Assembly: GCA_030430075.1 (NCBI GenBank)
Contig: JAUIGN010000010.1
Span: 124,001-188,000, forward strand
From: a bacterium
GTDB lineage: Bacteria; Planctomycetota; Planctomycetia; Pirellulales; Pirellulaceae
Direction: 5' to 3'
Length of the DNA: 64,000 nt
A program made the position numbers and the translations under genes. Every line of letters starts with the position of its first letter. Position 1 is the first letter of the stretch. Below the pieces are notes generated by a model that worked only from the letters and a program-made list of their open reading frames with translations, did not search any database and was not told the origin of the DNA. Below, piece after piece: positions 9,901 to 19,093 of the stretch.

Positions 9901-12423
9901 TCAAGGTGTGAGGGACGGGGTGGACGATGACCTCTCGGGAACCGCCGTGCGACGCGCGGCGAGTACCGGCAAGGCGAGCACAACCAGTTCGACGCCGAGC
10001 ACGACGAGAACCGCCACGATCAACCACCACCAGCTATCCTGGCCCCTTGTTTGGGCGCCCGCGAGGCTGATCGGCTGGCCGTCGGCCACGACTGCCAGTT
10101 GAGGATGGTCGGCCAGTTCGGCCTGTTGCGCGTCGGTCAGAGGACGCAGGTCGGATTCGTTCGCCGGTCCGTTAACGGTCACCGCCAGCTCCCATTCGGG
10201 TGCCGGGTCAGTCACTTCCGACGGGCGGTCACGCTTCTGCGCCGTGATCCGGTAGAGACCGCGTTGGAAGGGATCATCGATGGTGATGCCGAGCTGGTCG
10301 CGACCGATGAAGCCAACGTCGAGCGGCTCGGGCAGCGTATCGCGCGAGGGTCGCTGCAGGAAGACCTTGACGTCTCGGTCGTCGGAAGGCAGCGGCAGAA
10401 CAAGCTGTGGCGGCGATTCGAAGTTGCGCTCCGGCAGCGTCGACTCGATCAGGGTCCGCAAGACCCGGTCGAACAGGACCATCGCATTCGTTTGTGCGAT
10501 CGTATTCCAGCGCGAGATGATGCCGCTGGCGACCAGCACCACCTGCCCGCGACCGATGGTCCGCTCTACGAGATACGGCGAGTGCTCCGGATCCGTGAAC
10601 CGGGCGATCACCTGAGGCAGCCTGGCCGCCGCCGTTGCTTCCAACCACTGGTCGTAGTCGGCCGGATCCTCGGGGATTTGAGCCCCGCCATGGTCGCTTC
10701 GCGGGCTTTCCCACAGCAGCCATTGCTGGGTGGCGGCCAGCGCCGCGGCGGCTGGATCGTCGGCCGTCTTCGGGTCCGCCCCGCCGGGGCGTGGGAACGT
10801 GCTGCGTAGCCGCTGGAGTTCCCCTTCCCGGACTTGCTCGATCACGTCGTCGGTAACGCGAGGTACCACAGCCTGGAAGAAGAAGGGTTCGGCATAGAGG
10901 TCGCGTAATTCCTGTTCGGCGATGCCGGCCAGGCGAAAATAGGGCTGCGAGGCCAGGCTTTCCGTCTCCAGGAAGAACGGCTTGAGCGGACCCTGGGATT
11001 CGTCCGGCAGCCGACCGACGGGCTGATCTCGTAATGGGGCTGGGAGGATTCCCGCACCGTCCCGCCAGGCAGACCGGGTCCAGGCCGCGGGATCAAATTC
11101 GCCCCCGGCAGCGATCACGAGCTGTCCCCCTTGCTGCACGTACTGGCGGAGGAGGTCGACCTTGGTGCCGGGGTCCGAGATCCCGGCAATGACGACCAGG
11201 CGGGCGTCCGCCAGCAGGTCGCGGTCCAATTGGTCGATTCTGCGATGCCGCACGCGAATCAGCTGGCTCTGGTTTTCACGGTCGCCGAAGGCTGGGGCGA
11301 GCAGCTTTCTGAGGTGGCGCGTCTCTCCGATGCGGTTCCGCGTCACATCCTCCGTTTCGTCGTTGTATTGATCGACGAAGACCACCGGTAACGACGTTAC
11401 AACCGGGACGAGCAAATGCCGCTCGTCGTCCGCGGTCAGTCGATCCGGAGTCAAGCTGGCACGAACCGGCACAAACACCGGGCGACCCGGTTCGGGATGA
11501 TGTGCGCGAAACGTGTGTTCGAAGGCGATCTCGCGACGTCCGAGCCCAGGTTCCAGGGAGACGGCTTTGGCGGCGATCTCCATCCCGTCGACAAACAACG
11601 TCACCACGACGTCCTGGCGGGCTGCCTCGCCTTGATGTTCGACTTCGACGAGGATGGTGGTCGGCGTTTCCACATCGGCCAGACCATCCTGCACGCGCAA
11701 GGAAGCGATCCAGGTGTTGTCCCGTTCCGTGGGGGCGACGTTGACGATCTGCAGCGAAGGGAGCGACGTATCGGTGGCGAGGTTGGCCAGGTCATTCCAC
11801 ACCTCTCGCTGCTGGTCCGTAAAAAAGACGATTCGCTTGGCCAGGTGGGGTGCCGCCTGCGAGGCCCGCTCGGCTTCGTTGATCGCCTGGCGAAAGCTGA
11901 TCGCCCGATCGACCACCTCGATTTCATCCAGCGCGGCCAAGACATGCTCTCGCGAAGCGTGCGGGTCGACACTCGCATTGCGGTGGCTGCCGGCCAGCGG
12001 GACCAGCGAAACCAGGCTCCCCTGCGGCAGGCGATCGATGAAGCGCCGCGCCCGTTGGCGGGCCCGGTCGAGCAGGTTGCCGTCCAAGTGTTGGTAGCCG
12101 GTGCTGAGGCTGTTGTCGATCACCAGCACGGCGTGCAGGGGTTGAGTGCCGTTGAATTCAGAATTGCCTTGGGAAAGGAACGGCTGTGCCAAGGCGAACC
12201 CGAACAACAGAATCGCGGCCGTTCTCAACAGCAGGAGAATCAAGTCCCGCAGCCGGAGCATACGACGATTGCGCTTGACCGCCTGCAGCAGGAAATCCAT
12301 CGCCGCCCACTGCACGACCCGATAACGGCGGCGATTCAACAGATGGATGATCAGCGGCCCACTGGCAAAGATCGCGCCCGCGACAGCGAATTGCCAGATG
12401 GAAAATGAGGGCAGCAGATTCAT
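9901..12423 (-). CDS. BatA-like membrane protein (aerotolerance-type N-terminus plus vWA)
   Basis: 840 residues from the ATG at 12423. The N-terminus has the BatA domain (PF07584 type): membrane segment 9-27, then HLLNRRRYRVVQWAAMDFL with its conserved RR/F pattern, then a second membrane segment (61-80). A vWA domain follows with an intact MIDAS motif DNSLS (103-107). A later stretch (IAGISDPGTKVDLLRQYVQQ) resembles a glutamine-amidotransferase-like fold. The C-terminus has a last membrane segment (WWWLIVAVLVVLGVELVVLA) and a Ser/Pro tail. Family members partner MoxR ATPases. I dropped 45 in-frame upstream codons because they are Pro/Arg-rich and the BatA domain begins at this Met. Confidence 0.88.
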   Translation of the reverse strand: MNLLPSFSIWQFAVAGAIFASGPLIIHLLNRRRYRVVQWAAMDFLLQAVKRNRRMLRLRDLILLLLRTAAILLFGFALAQPFLSQGNSEFNGTQPLHAVLVIDNSLSTGYQHLDGNLLDRARQRARRFIDRLPQGSLVSLVPLAGSHRNASVDPHASREHVLAALDEIEVVDRAISFRQAINEAERASQAAPHLAKRIVFFTDQQREVWNDLANLATDTSLPSLQIVNVAPTERDNTWIASLRVQDGLADVETPTTILVEVEHQGEAARQDVVVTLFVDGMEIAAKAVSLEPGLGRREIAFEHTFRAHHPEPGRPVFVPVRASLTPDRLTADDERHLLVPVVTSLPVVFVDQYNDETEDVTRNRIGETRHLRKLLAPAFGDRENQSQLIRVRHRRIDQLDRDLLADARLVVIAGISDPGTKVDLLRQYVQQGGQLVIAAGGEFDPAAWTRSAWRDGAGILPAPLRDQPVGRLPDESQGPLKPFFLETESLASQPYFRLAGIAEQELRDLYAEPFFFQAVVPRVTDDVIEQVREGELQRLRSTFPRPGGADPKTADDPAAAALAATQQWLLWESPRSDHGGAQIPEDPADYDQWLEATAAARLPQVIARFTDPEHSPYLVERTIGRGQVVLVASGIISRWNTIAQTNAMVLFDRVLRTLIESTLPERNFESPPQLVLPLPSDDRDVKVFLQRPSRDTLPEPLDVGFIGRDQLGITIDDPFQRGLYRITAQKRDRPSEVTDPAPEWELAVTVNGPANESDLRPLTDAQQAELADHPQLAVVADGQPISLAGAQTRGQDSWWWLIVAVLVVLGVELVVLALPVLAARRTAVPERSSSTPSLTP

Positions 12424-12615
12424 GGCGGGTGGCGACGCAGGAAAGAAAGGAAGAAGTTGTGGTTGGATCGGATCACCGGGAAAGCGATCGCGCGGGGGTC
12501 GATCAATCAGTGGGTGTGGCAGCGATGTTTGGCTTGCTGGGAAACGAGGCCGTCGCATCCAAACACGGCGTCCGTAACCTGGCTCAGCCGTAAAAATGTT
12601 GCCGAGCCACTCCGG

Positions 12616-13767
12616 TCAGGACCCGGTTCCGGAAAACTGTTGCCTCAGGCTTTCGATTTTTCCCTCCTGCAAAATCGGCAGGTAGCGATTCGGAATGGCC
12701 AACAGGAAGCAAGCCACGGAGGTCCCGAACAATTCACCCGGGCGACCCCCGACCTTGCCGCCACCGTTGGCTCCGTTATCGGTCCAGGAACCGTGCAGCT
12801 CCGGCCGTTTAGCGTCACTTTGCGTTGCCACCAGGTAGTCGCGAAGCCGCGGATACTGTTCGTCCCAGTCCTCGCCGCCCACCTGGTACAGGGCTTGGCC
12901 AACGTAGTACGACGTGTAAGCGTCAAACGGCAAGGTGCGCGCCTTCGGTTTCGGGAGCTGTGAGACGGCCGCGGCGATCACGTCCATGTTCTTGCGAATT
13001 CGCCAATCGTCGTACTGACCGAACTCCTGCAAACAGACGACGCCCGCGGCCGCCATGGCGATCGTTCCCCCGCCGCCGCCCTTCGTGTAAGTGAACTGCC
13101 CCGGGAGTTGCCGCTGGTCGGATTCCGGTGCATCACGACGCCCATTCTGCGGGGCGTAGTGGTCACGGACACTGCGGATTGCCAGGTCGATGACTTCGTT
13201 GGGAACTTCCAACCCACTGTCGACCGCGCTCCGCAGCGCCTTGGCTTGCATGACCGCCAGGCTGAGGTCGTGCCCGCGCGGCTGCCGCCGGGCACGGTAG
13301 TCCCAGCCGCCGTCCTCGGCCTGCGTGTTGGCGATCAACCGTAGGGCATTGTCGAGCGTCTTGTTGAGCCGCCGATCCTGGGTCGACGTCATCCCATTGG
13401 CCTGGCCCAGCACGAACGTGGCCAGCCCGTGGTTGTACATGTCACGCTGCGAATTCGAAATGTTCAGCAGCCCGGACGGCTTGGCGCGCTGGATCACATA
13501 GTCCAAGGCCCGCTTGACGTGGTCACCGTATTTGCCGCGTCCCGGCTGATGGCCGGCCGCCATGAAGGCCATGGCGCCGAGCCCCACCAGGCCCAGATCA
13601 TTCGACGTCCAATTACCCTCGGGGCCCTGGTGATCCGCCAGCCACTTCAATCCCAGCTCGAGCGCCTGTTCGCTCTCCGCCGTGATCTCCCACTCGCCTT
13701 CGCCGCGCACCGGGTGCACCAGGAGGCAGAAGCTGCAGATGGCGATCAGAAGCGTGCGGCCGTTCAT
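12616..13767 (-). CDS. Secreted prenyltransferase/squalene-oxidase-repeat (alpha-toroid) protein
   Basis: 383 residues from the ATG at 13767. A clear signal peptide (TLLIAICSFCLLVHPVRG) starts it. The mature part has repeated helical blocks with QW-like motifs DHQGPEGNW and NTQAEDGGW, and ALELGLKWL/ALDYVIQRA helices, as in the alpha-alpha toroid of terpene cyclases and related fold proteins. I see no cyclase catalytic DxDD motif, and export argues against hopanoid synthesis, so binding or structural use of the fold is more likely. Gly-rich GGGGGT near residue 245 is a loop. It lies 192 bp upstream of the BatA-like gene on the same strand. Confidence 0.8.
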   Translation of the reverse strand: MNGRTLLIAICSFCLLVHPVRGEGEWEITAESEQALELGLKWLADHQGPEGNWTSNDLGLVGLGAMAFMAAGHQPGRGKYGDHVKRALDYVIQRAKPSGLLNISNSQRDMYNHGLATFVLGQANGMTSTQDRRLNKTLDNALRLIANTQAEDGGWDYRARRQPRGHDLSLAVMQAKALRSAVDSGLEVPNEVIDLAIRSVRDHYAPQNGRRDAPESDQRQLPGQFTYTKGGGGGTIAMAAAGVVCLQEFGQYDDWRIRKNMDVIAAAVSQLPKPKARTLPFDAYTSYYVGQALYQVGGEDWDEQYPRLRDYLVATQSDAKRPELHGSWTDNGANGGGKVGGRPGELFGTSVACFLLAIPNRYLPILQEGKIESLRQQFSGTGS

Positions 13768-14054
13768 GGGGCGGATTACAGTGCAGAAGGCGGGGGGATG
13801 CGGTCGGCTGCCGGTTCCCGCAGCAGCGACGTCGGACTGCCGCACAGCAGGCGGGATGCGAGCGTGGCAGCGATTCGCGGTTGGTGGGCTGACTGCTTGC
13901 GGGGAAGGAAAAGGAGCCCAACGCTTTTTCGTTGACCCTCCTGTCGACTCGTGACGAACGATCAGTTTACCGGTCGCGGCCCTGCATTGCACGCCGCCGT
14001 CGCCCGCTACAGCGAACTTTTCGGCCCCGTCTCCGACTCAATCAGAACATGCCA

Positions 14055-17000
14055 TCAGAAGACAACGTCCAGTTGTCTCCACCCCAGGGGGACTGGATTG
14101 TTGCCGTCTGTGAAGCGGGCATGCACCGTCAGCCAACCGGACTGTCCCGCCAGGCGGCCCAGGTCGACTTCCACGTCTTTCCACGGTTTAGGATCCGCCT
14201 TGGCGTTGATCTCCCGGCGCATGACCTGGAGCCCCCGGAAACGTATTTCGATCTCTCCGGCCCGCTTGGCGTCGTGGCCGAAGGCCAGCCTCAGGCGCGG
14301 GTGGGTGCCGCTGGGCAGATCCAGCCGGCGTCCCAGCACCAAGGGGTTCCCGTTGCGGGCGGCGAGCGTCAGCACATCCTTCTCGCCATGTAACTCCGGA
14401 ACGATCGACGCCTTGCTCTCCACGATGTCGCTGAGAACCTGCCAGTCCGGCAGCCGTTGATCGACCACTTGGCGCAGGTCGCGGGTGCCGGCCGGTCGCG
14501 GCGGCGCGTCGATCGGTTCGGCCGGCGGGGTCGGCTGCAGGGCGGCACCCGGCGTCAACTGCACGAGATCGCGCGTGGCGTCCTGAGGCCCGCGACCGAA
14601 AAAAGTCCAGACCTTACCGTCGACAACGACCATCGGGCCGAGTCGCGGGTCGCTGTCCTCCAAACCCGCAAGCTGCGTGGCGTGGGTGATCCGTCCATTT
14701 GATCCATCGACCCAGAGCAACTCCGGGACAAACTCCGACCCCTTCTCATCCAGCGGCAATCGGCGCGCAACCAGCAGTCCGTGTTCGCCGCCGCACAGAT
14801 AACTGTTGAGCAACCGCCCGACCGGTTGTTGCCAGCGCACGTTCCCACTGGCCGGATCCACTCCCAGTAACCGTTGGTCACCTGCGACGATCAGGCAGCC
14901 CGAATGGAATCCCAACGTCCGCCGCAGATCCGGGATGGTGCGTGACCAGATGCGTTGCCCGGTCGACGCGTCCAGGCACTGCAGGGCCAGCACACCGGGT
15001 TCGGCCACAATAATTCGCGACCCGCTTGCCGGCGACCCTTCCCGGCCCGCATCGATCGTTTCGCCGTCAACGACCAGGGGCGGTGCGAACGTCTGCGTAA
15101 CCCAGTCCGCCTGTTCGTCCGCCGGCAGCAGGATCTGGCGACTCACCCACCGCACGCGGCCGTCCGCTTCGCAGCACAGGACGACCCCGCCGAGCACCGC
15201 GATTAAATGGTCGTGGACGAGTTGAACTTCACCTACCTGCCGTCGCTGCCAGGCGTTTCGGAGCGTCACCAGGTCGCTCTCGTCCCAGACCGTCCCGGTC
15301 TCCGCATCAAACCGAGTGAACCGCACGACGGATTCGAGATCACTGGTGCGGGCCAGCGTCAAGCAAACGAGTTGGTCATGGATAAACAACGGATCCGAAA
15401 TGATGTCGATGTTCTGCCGGTGATCCGCATTCCAGACCGGCTGGCCGTTGGCCTTGTCGAGGCAGACCAGGGACGTCGTGTCGCCGTACAACTGCCGTGC
15501 AAAAATTCGGTCGCCGCGCAACACGGGACGCATGGCGGTCAACGACCAGTCGTGGGCCCGCCGCACGCGTCCGGGCAATTGTGGGCTGTGCCATTTGCGT
15601 TGGCCGGAGCCGCGGTCGTAGGCGGCGACCTGAAACCGATTGCTGACGTACACATGTTGTCCGTCCAGGGCAACCGCCAGTTGCCGGTTCGCCCAATCGA
15701 CATGATGCACATTAATATTCCCATTGAGGACACGGTGGGGCTCTTGTCCGACCGATCCCTCCAGGCGCGCCTTTTTTTCGGCCGCAAACGCCGCCGGGGC
15801 GATCGCGTGCCGGTGCGGGCCTTCGAACCCGTTGATGCCGTACCGCAGTGGGCCTACCTGGGAACGCGCCCGCCTGGCCGTTTGAATTGCCTGGAGCTCG
15901 TCAAGCTTGACTTGGAGCTCGGTGAGTTGCCGCGGGGGGGCGGCAACGTCATCCAGGCCCAGCATGACCTTGGCCAGTGTTGTCCGAGCGGCGAGGTCAT
16001 TGCCCGTGTACTGGCGGGCCGTTCGATTCGCCTGCCGATAGTGGCTCAACGCCGCGTCAAACCAGCCGCTGCCGAGTGCCCGGTCGCCGAGCCAGGCGTG
16101 GGCCTCGACAACTGCTTGGGTACCTGGAAACTGCAGGGCCACTGTCGCGACACCGCGTGCATCCCGCCTCTCGATCTGTTCCCGAAGCCGCAGTTCGGCC
16201 AATGCGCCGTGCTCTTCAGCCACCGCGGCGCCAAGTTCCGGGTGGCGGCGGGTGGCGGTTTCCAGCAAGGCAGGCAGCGAGGCCAGCAATCGATCGTCGC
16301 GGTCATCAACGGCCACTCCGGGAAGCGCACGCGGGTCCAGCGAGCTCAGCATCCGGGCCGCATCTTCAAATGCCTCACTTTCCAGCAACCCCCGCAACTC
16401 GGCCGCGGCGTTGTAGACTTCCTTGCTCTGGTGTTCGATCAACAGGTCCCGCCAGGTTTCCGGAAGACGGGTCAGCGGTTCGTCGCCAATCCCGGTGGGA
16501 GTTCGCCGGGCCGCCGCCATCTCGGCCCATTCGAACAACGGGACCTTGGCATCAAAATGGAAGAAGCGGATCTGCCGGCAGAAGCGGGCCGTTGCCTGCC
16601 AATCCCCCCGGTAAACACGACGAACCAGCTCTTCGTTGATGGCCTGTGGCCGCGCGACCTCGATGCTCCGCACGGTCTTGATCGGTGCTTGCATCAAGGC
16701 GGCCCGGAACGCAGAAAACGGCGCGCCGTGTCCCGTTCGGGCGAGAAGGTGGCCCAATTGATGGTAGCGGTCGACCCAGGTTTGAAGCCGCGCCTGGTTG
16801 TCGTAGAGGTCTGCCAGGAGTGCCGCCTGTGCCAACAATCGTAAACGTCCGCTCAGCCACGCGTGATCGGCCTGGCGAGGTGGCGGCTCCGTCAGCCGGC
16901 CGTCCAGCAGCCAGTCCAGCAGGGCAGTTCCCAGCGGCGCTGGGCATCCGGCCGCCAAGGTCTGCACGGCCATCGCCCGTTGCCATGCCGACCGCGAGCA

Positions 17001-19052
17001 ATCAGGTGGCTGGAGTTCGGTTGCCTGGATCATCCAGGTCCGCAGGTCGGGCGGGGCGGGGCTTCCTGCCGGTGTCGCCAGGCAGGCACGCGCCCGCAGC
17101 CTGGGATCCGCCAGGGTCAAGATGGCATCCAGGGGCACGGCGCGAATCTGCCGGAGTGTCAGGCCGCAGTTTCTGCGCGCCACACAATGCAGCCCAAGCT
17201 GCGTCAATGTCAGGGGCGGATTGCGCAGGGGATCCGCTTCCGCCCAGTGGCGACCATCGGCACTTAACCACCACCGAACCATGCTCGGCCCGAACATCAA
17301 ACGGACCCAGTGCCGGCCATCGACGCAGGGTAACATCGACTGTTCCAGCGGCCGCATTTCCTGTTCGAAATGATCGTCGTTGCCTCGCGCGATCAGGCAG
17401 AGCTGGTCGGTGCGCAAGTCACGGACGTAGCGCAAGACCCACCTCGGGTTGGCGGCGTCGCCCAGATAGATCCCGGCGCCCGCCGATGCATTGTCCAATT
17501 CCAAATCGATGCATTGGAGATCGTCACGCGGTCGTACGATCGTCGCCCAGCTTCGCTTCGCCGGGTCGTTCGATTCGAGACGCACCGTGCCTTCCGGCAA
17601 GACCGTGAACGTGGCTTGGGGCGGAAGCTGTGACTGCCAAGCGTAACGGGCAGCGGGGATTGGCTCGGCCGGGACGAGCAACGAGGAGGCCGCCACGCTG
17701 ACAGGGGAGGTCGCCGGTCCGTCCTGCACGGCGCCGATTGGGTGTTCGTCGTCGCGATGTTTGCCCCCCGCCTCGTTTTCCATGTTGTCGGCAACGGCGA
17801 CGCTGTCGCTGTCGGCCAGCCGACGTTCTCGCTGCCAGTCGATGCCACCGATCGACGCTTCGCCCTGGAAGTAGACGTCGTCCGGGAGGGAGGGCAAGGG
17901 CGCTCGAATCAGATCGATGTCGCCGCGGCTCATGATCAGGATCCCCGCACGGTGCCGAAACTGATAGGGCCCTCCCTGGGAGATCTGGGTGCGATGGTTT
18001 CGCCCGCCGTCGTCGGCCGTCAGACGCCAGGTGTTCGGCGTAAACCGGCCCGCAGCCCGCGTGGTCTGGTAAGCCGCCCAGCGGTCCGGCTGATCGGCGT
18101 GGTAGATCAACGTGATTCCTTGCCGGCCGGCGAAGAAGTGGATCTGCAGGTGCTTGTAGTCATCCAGTTGCAAGCGGAAGACCGAGTCGTCTGTCCAGGG
18201 CGCTTTCAACCGGAGGATGCCGTCAATGGCGCCCTGGTGACCGCGCCGCGATCGGGTCTCGATAATCCCCTTCGGCTGGCCCACGATCACGTCGAACCAA
18301 CGTTGTAGATCGGTCGCCTGAGGCACCTCGGTGCGCGGATCAAACCTTTGAAAGACCAGGTCTTCCAGTGCGAAGACCGGTTCACCTTCCAGGGTCGCTT
18401 GCCAGGGGGGTGGGGCAACGGGCTCGGTAGCGGAGTCGGCGGGTTGCGAATTGGCTTCCTCGGTGGTCGCCGCGGCCACTGCGGGCGGCGTGGTCGTTGT
18501 GGGAGGCTGGTTCGGCGGGTCAGACGGTTGCCGGCCATCCTCCGAAAGGTTGGCCGATGGTCCCGCTGGACCCTCGGGATCAACGGCGGCATCGCCGCGC
18601 TCTCCGGTGTCGTTACCCTCGCCCGTCGTTTCGGGCGGATCAATCGTCGCGTTCTTCTCGGCGGAATTCGCGTCCTTTGACGGCGGCCGCTGGGCGGGTG
18701 GAGGTCCCTCGTCGATCGTTTCGATCCCCGCGATGCCGACGAGCCGTTCTCTCAGGGCCGGCACCGAGAGGAGCACGCCGATCACGGTGGCCAGCAACAG
18801 GACCGTTGCCCAGCGGCCAACCCGAAAACTGCTCGATCCCATGGGGTTGCCGGTTCGCAGCACGTCATCCGGTGCCAAATCGATCTTGGCCAGGATTTCT
18901 GCCAGCACGGTTTGCAGCCGCAGCCGACTCGAAAAGGCGGCGCGCAACTCGGATGATTCCGCCAGCCGGGTCCGCAAATGCTGGATTTCATCCAGGGAGA
19001 ATTCACCGGCCGGTTTCGATTCGACCAGCTCCAGCAACTCTTCGTCGGTCAT
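14055..19052 (-). CDS. Giant membrane protein with C-terminal PQQ-type beta-propeller
   Basis: 1665 residues. The start is the ATG at 19052, with GGAA 6 bases upstream; a GTG lies one codon earlier. An N-terminal cytoplasmic helical region (1-80) precedes one membrane segment (WATVLLLATVIGVLLSVP, about 81-98), then a Pro/Thr/Glu-rich linker to about 215. Several extracytoplasmic regions follow, including two lectin-like beta stretches and a helical TPR-like part (about 760-1080). From about 1150 to 1510 there are propeller repeats with GxxxW/x signatures (DRGSGQRKW, DKANGQPVW, DASTGQRIW, DPASGNVRW), as in PQQ/BamB-type propellers. It may belong to the DUF1583-type planctomycete families, but I am unsure. 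No catalytic residues are recognisable; a surface binding or scaffolding role is inference. Confidence 0.8.
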   Translation of the reverse strand: MTDEELLELVESKPAGEFSLDEIQHLRTRLAESSELRAAFSSRLRLQTVLAEILAKIDLAPDDVLRTGNPMGSSSFRVGRWATVLLLATVIGVLLSVPALRERLVGIAGIETIDEGPPPAQRPPSKDANSAEKNATIDPPETTGEGNDTGERGDAAVDPEGPAGPSANLSEDGRQPSDPPNQPPTTTTPPAVAAATTEEANSQPADSATEPVAPPPWQATLEGEPVFALEDLVFQRFDPRTEVPQATDLQRWFDVIVGQPKGIIETRSRRGHQGAIDGILRLKAPWTDDSVFRLQLDDYKHLQIHFFAGRQGITLIYHADQPDRWAAYQTTRAAGRFTPNTWRLTADDGGRNHRTQISQGGPYQFRHRAGILIMSRGDIDLIRAPLPSLPDDVYFQGEASIGGIDWQRERRLADSDSVAVADNMENEAGGKHRDDEHPIGAVQDGPATSPVSVAASSLLVPAEPIPAARYAWQSQLPPQATFTVLPEGTVRLESNDPAKRSWATIVRPRDDLQCIDLELDNASAGAGIYLGDAANPRWVLRYVRDLRTDQLCLIARGNDDHFEQEMRPLEQSMLPCVDGRHWVRLMFGPSMVRWWLSADGRHWAEADPLRNPPLTLTQLGLHCVARRNCGLTLRQIRAVPLDAILTLADPRLRARACLATPAGSPAPPDLRTWMIQATELQPPDCSRSAWQRAMAVQTLAAGCPAPLGTALLDWLLDGRLTEPPPRQADHAWLSGRLRLLAQAALLADLYDNQARLQTWVDRYHQLGHLLARTGHGAPFSAFRAALMQAPIKTVRSIEVARPQAINEELVRRVYRGDWQATARFCRQIRFFHFDAKVPLFEWAEMAAARRTPTGIGDEPLTRLPETWRDLLIEHQSKEVYNAAAELRGLLESEAFEDAARMLSSLDPRALPGVAVDDRDDRLLASLPALLETATRRHPELGAAVAEEHGALAELRLREQIERRDARGVATVALQFPGTQAVVEAHAWLGDRALGSGWFDAALSHYRQANRTARQYTGNDLAARTTLAKVMLGLDDVAAPPRQLTELQVKLDELQAIQTARRARSQVGPLRYGINGFEGPHRHAIAPAAFAAEKKARLEGSVGQEPHRVLNGNINVHHVDWANRQLAVALDGQHVYVSNRFQVAAYDRGSGQRKWHSPQLPGRVRRAHDWSLTAMRPVLRGDRIFARQLYGDTTSLVCLDKANGQPVWNADHRQNIDIISDPLFIHDQLVCLTLARTSDLESVVRFTRFDAETGTVWDESDLVTLRNAWQRRQVGEVQLVHDHLIAVLGGVVLCCEADGRVRWVSRQILLPADEQADWVTQTFAPPLVVDGETIDAGREGSPASGSRIIVAEPGVLALQCLDASTGQRIWSRTIPDLRRTLGFHSGCLIVAGDQRLLGVDPASGNVRWQQPVGRLLNSYLCGGEHGLLVARRLPLDEKGSEFVPELLWVDGSNGRITHATQLAGLEDSDPRLGPMVVVDGKVWTFFGRGPQDATRDLVQLTPGAALQPTPPAEPIDAPPRPAGTRDLRQVVDQRLPDWQVLSDIVESKASIVPELHGEKDVLTLAARNGNPLVLGRRLDLPSGTHPRLRLAFGHDAKRAGEIEIRFRGLQVMRREINAKADPKPWKDVEVDLGRLAGQSGWLTVHARFTDGNNPVPLGWRQLDVVF

Positions 19053-19093
19053 CACAAATTCCGTTTTCTCTGGGGCCGGTTGGCATCGACCTG

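Noticed and set aside
15207-16844. 545-codon plus-strand open frame
   Set aside because: Antisense shadow of the propeller gene with no recognisable domain.
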